Of a DNA stretch of 64,000 bases, positions 35,858-44,972 are shown one piece after another; position 1 is the first letter of the stretch; the number at the start of each line of letters is the position of its first letter. Origin of the DNA: Nitrospirillum amazonense (GTDB lineage Bacteria > Pseudomonadota > Alphaproteobacteria > Azospirillales > Azospirillaceae). The stretch spans positions 737,591 to 801,590 of the forward strand of contig NZ_VITV01000002.1 in NCBI RefSeq assembly GCF_007828035.1. The letters run 5' to 3'. A program made the translations under genes and the position numbers. Under the pieces are notes generated by a model. The model worked only from the letters and a program-made list of their open reading frames with translations, searched no databases and was not told the origin of the DNA.

Positions 35858-38089
35858 TCAGATTTCCAGCGCCACCACCTCATATTCGTCCAGGCTGGGC
35901 ACGGTGAATTCCACCACCGCCCCCTCCTGTCGAAAGGGCAGCGGCTGGCCGGCGCGCAGCAGGCTCGCCTGCCGGATGGGCTTTGGTGACGGCAGGGTCA
36001 TGCGCACCAATTGCGGCCCCAGCGGGTTCAACCCACGGGCAGCGGTGGCGCGGAAACCGGGGCTGGTGTGATTGACCAGGTGAAGGGCGTAACCCGGCTC
36101 CGTCTCCCACCCGAACACCTCCACCAAGCCCGGGCCCTGCACGGTGATGGGCGGGGCCGGCGCCAGCCAGCGCAGGGCATTGGTGACAAGATCACCCAGG
36201 TCGGCGGCGCCGGAGCGCCAGTAGCCGGCCTCCACATCCGCCGCCAGGTACACCAGACGCGCCCCACCCGCCTGGCGCACCGCGAGGGTGGGCTGGTCGG
36301 TGTGCGGCTGGCGGCTGTAGACGCCCTCCGTCGGGTACCAGGGATACTGCGCGACATGGGTCAGCAGGGGCGGGCCGTCGATGGTGATGGGCACGCGGCA
36401 GCTGGAGCCCTGGATCCAATCCGTCTCATCGAACCCCGCCAGGATGGGATGGCGCCGCTCGATGCGCTGGATGGCGCTGGATCCGGGGAAGCGGGGCTGA
36501 TTGGGCGTGGCCCCCTGGCCGAAACTTTCGCGCTTGCCGGCGCGCCGCATGCCGAACAAGGGGCCCAGGGCGAAGTCGTCACGCGGCCGCCCGGTTTCGT
36601 CATACAGCCCGGTCTCGAAGGTCGCCAGCACGCTGCCGCCGGCCTTGGCGAAGGCCGTCACGGCAGCGGCCTGGGCGTCGCCCATCAGCGCGATGTTGGG
36701 CAGTACCAGGGTCTGGTATCGGCCCAGTGTGGCCGCGTTCAGGTCACGATCCAGCACCACGTCGAAAGGGATGCGCGCCTCGGTCAGCAGTTGGTACATG
36801 CCCTGGACGGCGTCCAGCGCGTCCGTGCCCGCCGGCGGATCGTACAGGCGGTTGCCGCGCTGGGACACTACCAGCGCCACGCTGGCGATCGAACGACGGT
36901 TGTGGAAATGACGGTCGTTGGCGGCCTGCCAGGCCAGCACCTCCCGCCCCACCTTCTGCCAGCGCCGGTCCTCGATGAAGCCCTGCTGATAGCCCAGCCA
37001 GTGGTAATGGACCACCCCGCCCGCCGCCAGCGTCTGGTGGATGCGCGAGCGCACCTCCACCGCGTTGCCGGTGACGTTACGCCAGCGGATGTCGCCGGCG
37101 ATCTCATACCCCGCCGTGATGTTGGTGACGGGGCGGTCACCCCCTTCTCCAGCAGGGGAATTGCCAACGATCGCCTTGCCGATGCGGGTCTGCTGGCTCG
37201 CATCCCAGGCGGGGGCGCCGATGCCGCCGCGCCCTTGGTTGTCGGCCATGAACCAGGGGGCGGTGGCGGCCAGGGCCGACAGGTCCAGGTTGCCGCCGCG
37301 GAAGCCGCCGCCCAGGTTGCCGGTGAAGATCAGCCGGGCGTCATGCTTCTTCACCAGGGCGTCGTAGCGGCCCCACAGATCCACCGCCCGCTTCAGGAAA
37401 GCATCCTCATACGCCCGGCTGTGCGGGTCGCCGATGGTGCGGCAGATGGGGCAATAGCAGACGACGGCGTCCGGGCTGGGCCAACCGTTGCTGTAGATGC
37501 CGTCGATGGGGTAGCGGCTGAGCACCTCATCGAACAGGGCCGGCACGAACTGGGTGTAATAGTCGCTGAACTGGCAGGTGGGCGCGAACTCCGACGAGGC
37601 CGACGGGTCGTCCGGCGCCCCCACCAGGGAGCGGCGGACCAGGGCGCCATCCTGGGTGCGGCAGAACCAGTCGGGATGCCTGTCCGCCAGCTGGCTCTTG
37701 GCGATATCGATGCTGAAGCGGCCCATGACGCGGATGCCCCGCGCCTTGGCCGCCGCCACACATTCCCCGAACACGTCCCGGCCCTTCAGCCAGGCGCTGA
37801 CCGGCAGGTCGGGCAGGCCCGTGGGATAAAAGGCCACCACGTTGGTGCCGCTGAGATAAGTCATCTGCGCCTGGCATGAGGCCAGGTAGTCCACCCATTT
37901 CCCGACGTCGAAAGTCTCGGGGTCGCGCTCGTTGAAATTGACGTGGACGATGCGCTTCATGCGCTGGTGCCAGGCGTCGGGCGGGTAGGCGCCCGCCCCC
38001 GGCCTTGGCGCCGCCCAGGCAGTGCCGGCATTCAAGGCAGCCAGCGCCGCCCCGGCCATCAGGGCGAACTCTCGGCGGTTGGTCTCCAT
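35858..38089 (-). CDS. GHL6-type glycoside hydrolase with GH42-like trimerisation domain (GH151-like)
   Basis: 743 residues. A Tat-type signal (NRREFALMAGAALAALNAGTAWA) starts the protein. The catalytic barrel has the GHL6 signature VNFNERDPETFDVGKWVDYL (about 50-69), VVAFYPTGLPDLPVSAW, GRDVFGECVAAAKARGIRVM and a CYCPIC pair that may bind metal. About residues 430-640 match a beta-galactosidase trimerisation-like domain (FDVVLDRDLNAATLGRYQTL), and the C-terminus is a small beta domain. This domain order is the one I know from GH151 alpha-L-fucosidases, so fucosidase activity is a reasonable guess; catalytic residues were not assigned. ATG 38089 follows the GH3 stop by seven bases with GAGGGGAGG before it. 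Confidence 0.78.
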   Translation of the reverse strand: METNRREFALMAGAALAALNAGTAWAAPRPGAGAYPPDAWHQRMKRIVHVNFNERDPETFDVGKWVDYLASCQAQMTYLSGTNVVAFYPTGLPDLPVSAWLKGRDVFGECVAAAKARGIRVMGRFSIDIAKSQLADRHPDWFCRTQDGALVRRSLVGAPDDPSASSEFAPTCQFSDYYTQFVPALFDEVLSRYPIDGIYSNGWPSPDAVVCYCPICRTIGDPHSRAYEDAFLKRAVDLWGRYDALVKKHDARLIFTGNLGGGFRGGNLDLSALAATAPWFMADNQGRGGIGAPAWDASQQTRIGKAIVGNSPAGEGGDRPVTNITAGYEIAGDIRWRNVTGNAVEVRSRIHQTLAAGGVVHYHWLGYQQGFIEDRRWQKVGREVLAWQAANDRHFHNRRSIASVALVVSQRGNRLYDPPAGTDALDAVQGMYQLLTEARIPFDVVLDRDLNAATLGRYQTLVLPNIALMGDAQAAAVTAFAKAGGSVLATFETGLYDETGRPRDDFALGPLFGMRRAGKRESFGQGATPNQPRFPGSSAIQRIERRHPILAGFDETDWIQGSSCRVPITIDGPPLLTHVAQYPWYPTEGVYSRQPHTDQPTLAVRQAGGARLVYLAADVEAGYWRSGAADLGDLVTNALRWLAPAPPITVQGPGLVEVFGWETEPGYALHLVNHTSPGFRATAARGLNPLGPQLVRMTLPSPKPIRQASLLRAGQPLPFRQEGAVVEFTVPSLDEYEVVALEI

Positions 38090-38096
38090 CCTCCCC

Positions 38097-40730
38097 TCAC
38101 TCCGCCAGCGGGGCCGTACCGACCACGGTGAAGCCCGCCGTGGCACCGGGCACGCCGGTGCCGGGCTGGCCGCCGCCCACGGTCAGGGTGTAGCGGCCCT
38201 CCGTCACCACCCGGTCGCCCGCCTCCGTCACGCTGGACAGGTCGCGGGGGGCGAGGTTGAAGTGGACCTTCTTGCTTTCACCCGGCGCCAAGTGGACGCG
38301 GGCGAAGGCGCGCAGGGCCCGGATTGGGGCGCCCGGTACCTGCGGAAAGCCCAGGTACAGCTGCACCACCTCATCCCCCGCCACCGCGCCGGCGTTGCGC
38401 ACCTGGGCATCCACGCCCAGCGTCTCGCCCGCCTTCAGCGTGGCGGCCGACAGGGCCGGCGGGGTGTAGGCGAAGGTGGTGTAGCTTAGGCCGTGGCCGA
38501 AGGCGTACAGCGGCGTGCCGGTGAAGTAGCGGTATGTCCGCCCCTTCATGCTGTAATCCTCGAAGGGCGGCAGGCCGTCCACGCCCTTGTAGAAGGTCAC
38601 CGGCAGGCGGCCGGAGGGATTGTTGACGCCCGACAGCGTCTGACCGATGGCCATGCCGCCCTGCTCACCGGGGTACCAGGCGTCGATGATGGCGTCGACA
38701 TGGGCGGCGGCCCAGTTCACCGACAGGGCGGACCCGTTCATCAGCACCAGGGCCATGGGCTTGCCCGTGGCCTTCACCGCCTTCAACAGGGTCTCTTCCT
38801 CCGCCGGCATGTCCAGGCTGGTACGGTCGCCGCCCTTGAAGCCGGGGACGGTCACCGTCATCTCCTCCCCCTCCAGGGCGGAGCTGATGCCGGCCACGGC
38901 CACCACCAGGTCGGCCGCCTTGGCCGCTGCCACGGCGCGGTTCAGCGGGTCGGCCACCACAGGGTTCCATACCAGGCGGATGACGGGGCCCTTGGCCGGC
39001 GTCTGGTCGATGCGAATGGCGTAGCGGCGCCCGGCCTCGAAATGCAGGGCCTTCATCCGCGGCGTGCGCTGGCGGTCGCCGTTCTTCACCGCCTGCACAC
39101 CATCGACCCACAGGGTGGCGTTGGCGCCGCTGAGTCCGATGTTGTACTCGCCCGTCGCCGGCACGGTGACGAAGCCGGTCCAGCGGGCGGAAATGGCGGC
39201 GCCCTCCACCACCGGGGTCATGTCGCGGTCCAGGTTCAGGGTGCCGTCGGTGCGGGTCACGGTCGGGGCGCCACTGAAGTCGGGGTTGCCCCAGTACTCC
39301 CCCTTCAAGCCTGGCTTGCCATCCGGACCGCTGAGGGCGCTGCCTGGGATGGTGGACGCGGAGCGCAGGAAGTTGCTGCCCGGCTCGTAAGCGATTTGGG
39401 CGTTGGGGAAGGCGGCGCGGATGCCGTCCAGCGCCGTCACCGGGTGGATGGGCTGACCGTTGTAGTTGCCCAGCAGCACGTCCACCTGGTCGGCCAGCGG
39501 GCCGATGACGGCGATCGTCTTCACCGTGGGCTTCACCGGCAGCACACCGTTGTTCTTCAGCAGCACCATGGACTCATTGGCCAGGTGCAGGGCCAGCGCC
39601 ACATGCTCCGGCGAGTTCAGCTGCGTGTCATCCGCCTGGGCATAGGGCACGCTGGCCGGCGGGTCGAACAGGCCCAGGCGCATGCGGGCCGTGAATAGGC
39701 GGCGCAGGGCGGTGTCCACCACGTCCTGCGACACCAGCCCCTGGGTGATGGCGTCGCGGTAAAGGTCGAAATCATCCGGCTCATCCGGCGGGCGGTTGTA
39801 CTGGGTGCAGTCGTTGTCCACGCCCAGCTTCAGCGACACGGCCGCCGCCTCCGCCAGGGTCTTGGTGTAATGGTGGCCGCGCTGGATGTCGGCGATGGCG
39901 TCGCAATCGGACACCACATAGCCGGTGAAGCCCCAGCGCTTGCGCAGCTGGTCGGTCAGCAGGAAGTCACTGGCGCAGGCCGGCTGGCTGTTGACGCGGT
40001 TGTAGGCGCACATGACCGAGGCCACCTTGCCCGTCGTCACCAACTCGCGGAAGGCCGGCAGGTAGGTGTCCTCCTGATCGTGCTTGCTGACCGTCACGTC
40101 CACCTCGTGGCGCGTCGGCTCCGGCCCGCTGTGCACGGCGTAGTGCTTGGCGGTGGCGATCACCCGATAATATTTGGGGTCGTCGCCCTGCATGCCCTGG
40201 ACGAAGGCGGTTCCCAGCTTGCCGGTCAGGTAGGGATCCTCACCATAGGTTTCCTGCCCCCGGCCCCAGCGCGGGTCGCGGAAGATGTTGATGTTGGGCG
40301 ACCAGAAATCCAGGCCCTGGTAGATGCGGTGCTCCGCCCCCGCCTTTTCCACGCGGTTGAACTTCACCCGCGCCTCGGTGCCGATGGCCACCCCCATCTG
40401 GCGGATGGCGTCGGGGTCGAAGGTCGCGGCCAAGCCGATGGGCTCGGGGAACACCGTGGCCTCGCCATTGCGGGCGACACCGTGCAGCGCCTCGCTCCAC
40501 CAGTTGTAGGCGGGGATGTTCAGGCGCGGGATGGCCCGGGCCTGGTTGGTCAGCTGCGCCGCCTTTTCCTCCGGCGTCAGGCGGCTGACCAGGTCATCCA
40601 CCCGGCGTTCCACCGGCAGGCTGGGGTCGAGGTAGGGCGGCTTGGCCGCCTCCTGCGCATGAACGCCGCCCGCGCCTGCCACCACAAATAGGGCCGCCCG
40701 CATGGCGACCCCGAACACAGAACGACCCAT
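38097..40730 (-). CDS. Exported GH3 beta-glycosidase with inserted PA14 domain
   Basis: 877 residues. Signal peptide about 1-26 (ends VHAQ). The GH3 N-terminal barrel has the substrate motif RDPRWGRGQETYGEDPYLTG (151-170), Lys-His at 195-196 and nucleophile Asp275 in VVSDCDA. The alpha/beta sandwich follows and is interrupted by a PA14 domain (about 465-605: LKGEYWGNPDFSG, GFVTVPATGEYNIGLSGANA). A fibronectin-III-like C-terminus ends it. The SDCDA form is common in beta-xylosidase/beta-glucosidase members; exact sugar unresolved. GGAGGGG precedes ATG 40730. A LacI-type operator (40745-40756) lies just upstream. First gene of a four-gene glycan operon. Confidence 0.92.
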   Translation of the reverse strand: MGRSVFGVAMRAALFVVAGAGGVHAQEAAKPPYLDPSLPVERRVDDLVSRLTPEEKAAQLTNQARAIPRLNIPAYNWWSEALHGVARNGEATVFPEPIGLAATFDPDAIRQMGVAIGTEARVKFNRVEKAGAEHRIYQGLDFWSPNINIFRDPRWGRGQETYGEDPYLTGKLGTAFVQGMQGDDPKYYRVIATAKHYAVHSGPEPTRHEVDVTVSKHDQEDTYLPAFRELVTTGKVASVMCAYNRVNSQPACASDFLLTDQLRKRWGFTGYVVSDCDAIADIQRGHHYTKTLAEAAAVSLKLGVDNDCTQYNRPPDEPDDFDLYRDAITQGLVSQDVVDTALRRLFTARMRLGLFDPPASVPYAQADDTQLNSPEHVALALHLANESMVLLKNNGVLPVKPTVKTIAVIGPLADQVDVLLGNYNGQPIHPVTALDGIRAAFPNAQIAYEPGSNFLRSASTIPGSALSGPDGKPGLKGEYWGNPDFSGAPTVTRTDGTLNLDRDMTPVVEGAAISARWTGFVTVPATGEYNIGLSGANATLWVDGVQAVKNGDRQRTPRMKALHFEAGRRYAIRIDQTPAKGPVIRLVWNPVVADPLNRAVAAAKAADLVVAVAGISSALEGEEMTVTVPGFKGGDRTSLDMPAEEETLLKAVKATGKPMALVLMNGSALSVNWAAAHVDAIIDAWYPGEQGGMAIGQTLSGVNNPSGRLPVTFYKGVDGLPPFEDYSMKGRTYRYFTGTPLYAFGHGLSYTTFAYTPPALSAATLKAGETLGVDAQVRNAGAVAGDEVVQLYLGFPQVPGAPIRALRAFARVHLAPGESKKVHFNLAPRDLSSVTEAGDRVVTEGRYTLTVGGGQPGTGVPGATAGFTVVGTAPLAE

Positions 40731-40742
40731 CCGCCCCTCCCA

Positions 40743-40758
40743 TTGTTAGCGTTATCAT
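40743..40758. promoter_or_regulatory. LacI-type operator before the GH3 operon
   Basis: TTGTTAGCGTTATCAT fits the palindromic form xTGnTAnCGnTAnCAT seen at 42130-42145. Core GTTAGCGTTATC at 40745-40756. The site is 15-26 bases before the GH3 start. It belongs with the LacI gene at 58461, which has a matching site in its own promoter. Confidence 0.65.
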
Positions 40759-40770
40759 TTTAAGTCCGGA

Positions 40771-40784
40771 ACGGTCCTGGGAAT
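40771..40784. promoter_or_regulatory. Shared 14-base upstream element (ACGGTCCTGGGAAT)
   Basis: Identical over 14 nt to 22281-22294 before the tyrosinase gene. It lies 41-54 bases before the GH3 start, just upstream of the LacI-type site. It includes the near-palindrome GGAACGGTCC (40768-40777). It could be an activator site or part of a promoter class. Confidence 0.4.
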
Positions 40785-40825
40785 ATGACCGCCCCATCAA
40801 GACAGCTACGCTTTACGGTCGCCGG

Positions 40826-42112
40826 TCAGGCCGGTACATCGACGGCCTTGGCCGGGTCGACCGCGCGGGTGTAGCCGAAGGCGGTCGACACGGTGGCGCC
40901 GCCCTGGGCGACCGAGTCCAGGATGGCCTTCATCAACCGCATGTCCTGCAGGCCTTCCTCGCCCGTGGAGACCAGCGGCGCCTTGCCCCGCACCACGTCG
41001 GCCATCCAGTCCATCTCACGCGCGAACTGGTCGATCTCATGGATGGCCTGCACCTGCGACTGGTAGCCGGTCTGCACCGTCAGGCGGTTGCCGTTGTAGA
41101 AGGCGCCGGGGTCCGCCACCAGCCGCCCCTGCGCGCACTCCACCTGGTAGGACATGGTGGGGGCGTAGTCGAAACTGGTGGACCCGTTGGCAACGGCGCC
41201 GCTGGGGAAGCGGAACTGCCAGGCGATCAGATCCTCCACCTCGCGGAAGCGCGGGTCATTGCGGTCAGTCTGCGCCCAGGCGCGCACCTCCACCGGCTCT
41301 TCATTCAGCAGGTAGCGGGCGCCGTTGATGCCGTAGATGCCCATGTCGGCCAAGGCACCACCGCCGGACATCTTCATGTCCAGTCGCCACACGTCCGCCG
41401 GATCGCTGAGCGAGGCCTGGCGCCCCATTTGCGTGACCACCACCCGCGGCTTGCCCAGCTTGCCTGAGCGGATCAGGCGCATCGCGGCCAAGTTCAGCGG
41501 CTCATAATGGCAGCGGTAGGCGATCATCAACTTGCGGCCGGCGGCCTTGGCGGCGGCGATCATGGCCTCCGCATCCGCCACGCTGGTCGCCATGGGCTTC
41601 TCGCACAGCACATGCTTGCCGGCCTTCAGCGCGCGGATGGTGAACTCCGCATGCATGGCATTGGGCAGGACGATGTAGACGACCTGGATGCGCGGGTCGT
41701 CCACGATGCGGTCGTAAGTCTCGTAAGTGTAGATCGCGTCCTTGGCCACCCCGTGTTTGGCGGCGAGTCGCGCCGCCTTGTCGGGATGCCCACTGACCAG
41801 GGCCGCCAGTTTGGCCCGCCTGGCGTTGCGGAAACCGGGCAGGATCTGCCCCTGCGACAATCGGCCAAGGCCGACGACGGCGAAGCCCACCCCCTCCCCT
41901 TCCGCCGGACCGGCGGTGGGTGACGCGATGGCCGGGCGCATCAGCAGCGTGCCGGCGCCGGCAGCCCCCAACCCCATGAGAAGACGGCGGGAAATACCGA
42001 TTTCGCTGGCGCCCGAACTGCCATCGGTCGTGGCGCTGTCGAGGGAAATGGGATCGGTCCCGGCCCCTGGAATGCGTGCGGGCATTCCCGGTCCTGTCCT
42101 CCGGACGCTCAT
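40826..42112 (-). CDS. Exported Gfo/Idh/MocA oxidoreductase (glucose-fructose oxidoreductase-like)
   Basis: 428 residues. A long polar leader precedes a twin-arginine export signal (ISRRLLMGLGAAGAGTLLMR, about 40-59), so this NAD(P)-type enzyme is exported folded, as known for Zymomonas glucose-fructose oxidoreductase. Rossmann motif VGFAVVGLGRLSQGQI (about 74-89), the EKPMA motif carrying the catalytic Lys, and a C-terminal beta-sheet domain (SGGGALADMGIYGINGARYL). Predicted to oxidise or interconvert a sugar with a tightly bound cofactor in the periplasm. GGGAGGAACA precedes ATG 42112. Divergent from the carboxylesterase gene, sharing a LacI-type operator at 42130-42145. Confidence 0.88.
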   Translation of the reverse strand: MSVRRTGPGMPARIPGAGTDPISLDSATTDGSSGASEIGISRRLLMGLGAAGAGTLLMRPAIASPTAGPAEGEGVGFAVVGLGRLSQGQILPGFRNARRAKLAALVSGHPDKAARLAAKHGVAKDAIYTYETYDRIVDDPRIQVVYIVLPNAMHAEFTIRALKAGKHVLCEKPMATSVADAEAMIAAAKAAGRKLMIAYRCHYEPLNLAAMRLIRSGKLGKPRVVVTQMGRQASLSDPADVWRLDMKMSGGGALADMGIYGINGARYLLNEEPVEVRAWAQTDRNDPRFREVEDLIAWQFRFPSGAVANGSTSFDYAPTMSYQVECAQGRLVADPGAFYNGNRLTVQTGYQSQVQAIHEIDQFAREMDWMADVVRGKAPLVSTGEEGLQDMRLMKAILDSVAQGGATVSTAFGYTRAVDPAKAVDVPA

Positions 42113-42129
42113 TGTTCCTCCCGGTTTTT

Positions 42130-42145
42130 ATGTTACCGTTATCAT
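42130..42145. promoter_or_regulatory. LacI-type operator between Gfo/Idh and carboxylesterase genes
   Basis: ATGTTACCGTTATCAT is a pseudo-palindrome (12 of 16 positions symmetric) with the central CG usual for LacI family sites; E. coli GntR operators look alike. Core GTTACCGTTATC at 42132-42143. It lies 18-33 bases before the Gfo/Idh start and about 145 before the esterase start. Confidence 0.65.
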
Positions 42146-42287
42146 AGATTCATACGCCGATTGCCCCGCGTTGAAAAGGGACCGGCTGGCGGCATCCCCT
42201 GCCCCGGCCCGCCACCTTCCCTCGACGCGGCCCCTCGACGCGGCCCAGGCACCCAAGTCGCACAAGAATAAAACCGGGAGGAAAATC

Positions 42288-43982
42288 ATGGCCCTATCCC
42301 TCAATCGCCGCGCCCTGCTGCAGGCAGGAGCCGCCACCATCGCCGCCCCTTATTTCTGGATCCCCGCCCGCGCGGACGATGGCGTCTGGTTCACCCAGAC
42401 GGTGGGCCCCTTCGTGGAAGTGGAAACGTCGGCCGGCCGACTCCGGGGCGGGCACGACCGGGGCGCCCTGGCCTTCAAGGGCATCCCCTACGCCGGCTCG
42501 GTCTCGGGCAGGAACCGTTTCAAGGCCCCGCCCAGGGTCACACCCTGGACCGGCGTGCGCGACGCCACCCGCCTGGGCCCGCCCGCCATGCAGGGCCCCG
42601 GCACGACGTATGGCGAGCATGAGCCGGCCTACAGTGAGGACTGCCTGGTGCTGAACGTGTGGACACCGGCGGTGAACGATGGCGCCAAGCGGCCGGTCAT
42701 GGTCTATTGCCACGGCGGCGGCTTCACCACCGGCAGCGGCGGCCAGCGCATCCAGGACGGCGCCCGCCTGGCCGCCACCTACGACGTGGTTGTGGTGGCG
42801 ACCAACCACCGCCTGGGCCTGCTGGGCTATCTCTACCTGGGCGAACTGGGCGGGACGGACTACGCCACCTCCGGCAACCAGGGCATCCTGGACATCATCG
42901 CCGCGCTCGGCTGGATCAAGGAGAATATCGCCACCTTCGGCGGCGACCCCGGCAACGTCATGGTGTTCGGCGAGTCCGGGGGCAGCGCCAAGACCTGCGC
43001 CATCATGGGCATGCCAGCCGCCCAGGGCCTGTACCACAAGGCGGGGATGCAGAGCGGCCCCTTGCTGCGCGGACTGCCCAAGGACGTGGCGACGGAGACG
43101 GCGCGCCGCGTGCTGGCCGCCTTCGACATCCATCCGAAGGATTTCGCCAAGTTGCACGACGTGCCGGCGCAGAAGTTCATTGATCTGCAGCTGGCGGCGG
43201 AGAAGGGCCAGGGCCCCCTGACCGTGGCCACCAAGGAGTGGCAGGCAGGGCATCCCACGCCCAAGCCCAGCCTGGCGGCCAACCGCGCGCCCAGGCCCGG
43301 CGGCTGGGGCCCGGTGGTGGACGGGACCGTCCTGCCCCAACACCCCTTCGACCCGGCAGCACCCGCGATGGTGGCCGGCATTCCCCTGCTGATCGGCAAC
43401 ATGCGGGACGAGGCCGCCTTCTTCGAGCGCGACCATCCGGAGTTCTTCCACATGGACGCGGCCCGCCTGACCGCGCGGGCCCAGCAGCGCTTCGGCCCGG
43501 ACGCGGAGCGCATCCTGGCCACCTACCGCCAAACCCGCCCCAACGCCACGCCGGTGGAACAGGGCATCGCCATCGAAACCGCCCTGTCCATGGGCGCCGG
43601 CACCGCCACCCTGGCCGACCGCAAGGCGGCGCAAAGCGCCCCCGTCTACCGCTACCGCAACGACTTCCAGTCCAACGTGCCCATCAAGGGCACGGACTGG
43701 ACGCTGCGGGCCGGGCATGCCATCGACATCTCCATCACCTTCCTGAACACGGAGATGCCGGACCTGCAGGGCGACGGCCCCGGCCTGGTGGAAGCCGCCA
43801 AGGCCGTCAGCGGCTATTTCACCAGCTTCGCCCGCAGCGGCGTGCCCACCGCCGCCGGCCAGCCGGACTGGCCCCGGTATGAGACCAAGGACCGCGCCGT
43901 CATGCTGCTGAACAGCCAGTGCCAGGTGGCCCTGGATCCCGATGGGCGGGAGCGGGAGATGTGGCAGGCGATGGGGGTGTGA
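42288..43982 (+). CDS. Exported type-B carboxylesterase
   Basis: 564 residues. The N-terminus has a Tat-like signal (NRRALLQAGAATIAAPYF). Type-B carboxylesterase/lipase marks: SEDCLVLNVW at 116-125, oxyanion motif YCHGGGFTTGS at 140-150, nucleophile Ser230 in FGESGGS. The C-terminal His is not certain by eye; AGHAIDISITFLN (near 475) is the usual site. Cleaves esters of small acids; beside glycosidases it may remove acetyl or phenolic esters from a glycan. GGGAGG precedes ATG 42288. It is divergent from the Gfo/Idh gene, and the gap holds a LacI-type operator, so both are probably in one regulon. Confidence 0.88.
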   Translation: MALSLNRRALLQAGAATIAAPYFWIPARADDGVWFTQTVGPFVEVETSAGRLRGGHDRGALAFKGIPYAGSVSGRNRFKAPPRVTPWTGVRDATRLGPPAMQGPGTTYGEHEPAYSEDCLVLNVWTPAVNDGAKRPVMVYCHGGGFTTGSGGQRIQDGARLAATYDVVVVATNHRLGLLGYLYLGELGGTDYATSGNQGILDIIAALGWIKENIATFGGDPGNVMVFGESGGSAKTCAIMGMPAAQGLYHKAGMQSGPLLRGLPKDVATETARRVLAAFDIHPKDFAKLHDVPAQKFIDLQLAAEKGQGPLTVATKEWQAGHPTPKPSLAANRAPRPGGWGPVVDGTVLPQHPFDPAAPAMVAGIPLLIGNMRDEAAFFERDHPEFFHMDAARLTARAQQRFGPDAERILATYRQTRPNATPVEQGIAIETALSMGAGTATLADRKAAQSAPVYRYRNDFQSNVPIKGTDWTLRAGHAIDISITFLNTEMPDLQGDGPGLVEAAKAVSGYFTSFARSGVPTAAGQPDWPRYETKDRAVMLLNSQCQVALDPDGREREMWQAMGV

Positions 43983-43991
43983 GCGCCCGCG

Positions 43992-44855
43992 TCAAGGATT
44001 GGGGAAATCGGCGGACAGCGCCTGGTCGCGCTGGCCCTCGATTTCCTCCAGCCGCTGGCGCAGCCGCGTCACCACCGCATCCTGGCCCCAGGCGCCCAGC
44101 ACCACATGGCGGGGCGGGATCGGCCGCTGCGTGATCTCGATCATGATGTCGCTGGCCCGCACGGGATCGCCGGCCTGGGTGCCGCTGATGTCCTTGGTGG
44201 CGGCCAGGCGCTTGGCCGCCGTGTCGGCGTAATCCGGGATGCGGCTGGCCGTCTGGCGCAGGGAACGGCCGGCCCAGTCGGTGCGGAAGGGCCCCGGCTC
44301 GACACAGGTGACGCCGATGCCCAGCGGCTCCACCTCCGCCCGCAGGCTGTCGGACCAGCCCTCCACCGCGTGCTTGGACGCGGCGTAGTAGCCGGAACCG
44401 GGGTAGCCCACCAGGCCGGCGACGGAGGTGATGTTAAGGATGCGCCCGCCGCCCTGCGCCCGCATCAGGGGCAGCACCGCCCGCGTCATGGCGAACAGGC
44501 CGAAGACGTTGGTGTCGAACTGGGCGCGGATCTCAGCCTCCACCCCCTCCTCGATCGCACTTTGGTAACCGTAGCCGGCGTTGTTCACCAGCACGTCGAT
44601 GCGGCCGAACCGCTCTTGCGCCGCCGCCACCACGGCGTCGATCTGGTCATACCGGGTGACGTCCAGCGCCGCCGGCATGGCCCGGTCATCGGCTGTCGCC
44701 ACGATGTCGATCACCTGCGCCGCGTCGCGCGCCGTGACGACCACCCGCCAGCCGCGCGCCAGCACCCGTTGCGCCAGGATGCGGCCGAAGCCGGTGGAAC
44801 AGCCGGTGATGAGCCAGACGGGGGTTTCCAAGGCGGGCGTGCGGGTGTCAGCCAT
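43992..44855 (-). CDS. Short-chain dehydrogenase/reductase
   Basis: 287 residues, classical SDR. Cofactor motif TGCSTGFGR (18-26), NNAG near 90-93, catalytic Ser in NITSVAGLVGYPGSG and the YAASK pair (Tyr/Lys) near 157-161. An Arg after the second strand (VTARDAAQ) hints at NADP(H). C-terminal extension of about 40 residues. Substrate unknown; this oxidoreductase type is often regulated by a nearby AraC protein, and an AraC gene lies directly upstream on the same strand. GGAGCG precedes ATG 44855. The stop is nine bases from the convergent esterase stop. Confidence 0.88.
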   Translation of the reverse strand: MADTRTPALETPVWLITGCSTGFGRILAQRVLARGWRVVVTARDAAQVIDIVATADDRAMPAALDVTRYDQIDAVVAAAQERFGRIDVLVNNAGYGYQSAIEEGVEAEIRAQFDTNVFGLFAMTRAVLPLMRAQGGGRILNITSVAGLVGYPGSGYYAASKHAVEGWSDSLRAEVEPLGIGVTCVEPGPFRTDWAGRSLRQTASRIPDYADTAAKRLAATKDISGTQAGDPVRASDIMIEITQRPIPPRHVVLGAWGQDAVVTRLRQRLEEIEGQRDQALSADFPNP

Positions 44856-44972
44856 GTGGGTCGCTCCGGAATGGGATCGGTACCAGGGGCCACCACCCTA
44901 AAGCAGCACCCCCATCCCCGTCCAACCGCCAAGGCGACATAGGCCCGTGGCACTTCGTTGCCGGCGCTGTCA

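Noticed and set aside
36011-37879. A 622-codon plus-strand frame across the GHL6-like gene
   Set aside because: Antisense shadow without homology; the minus-strand frame has signal peptide and conserved motifs.
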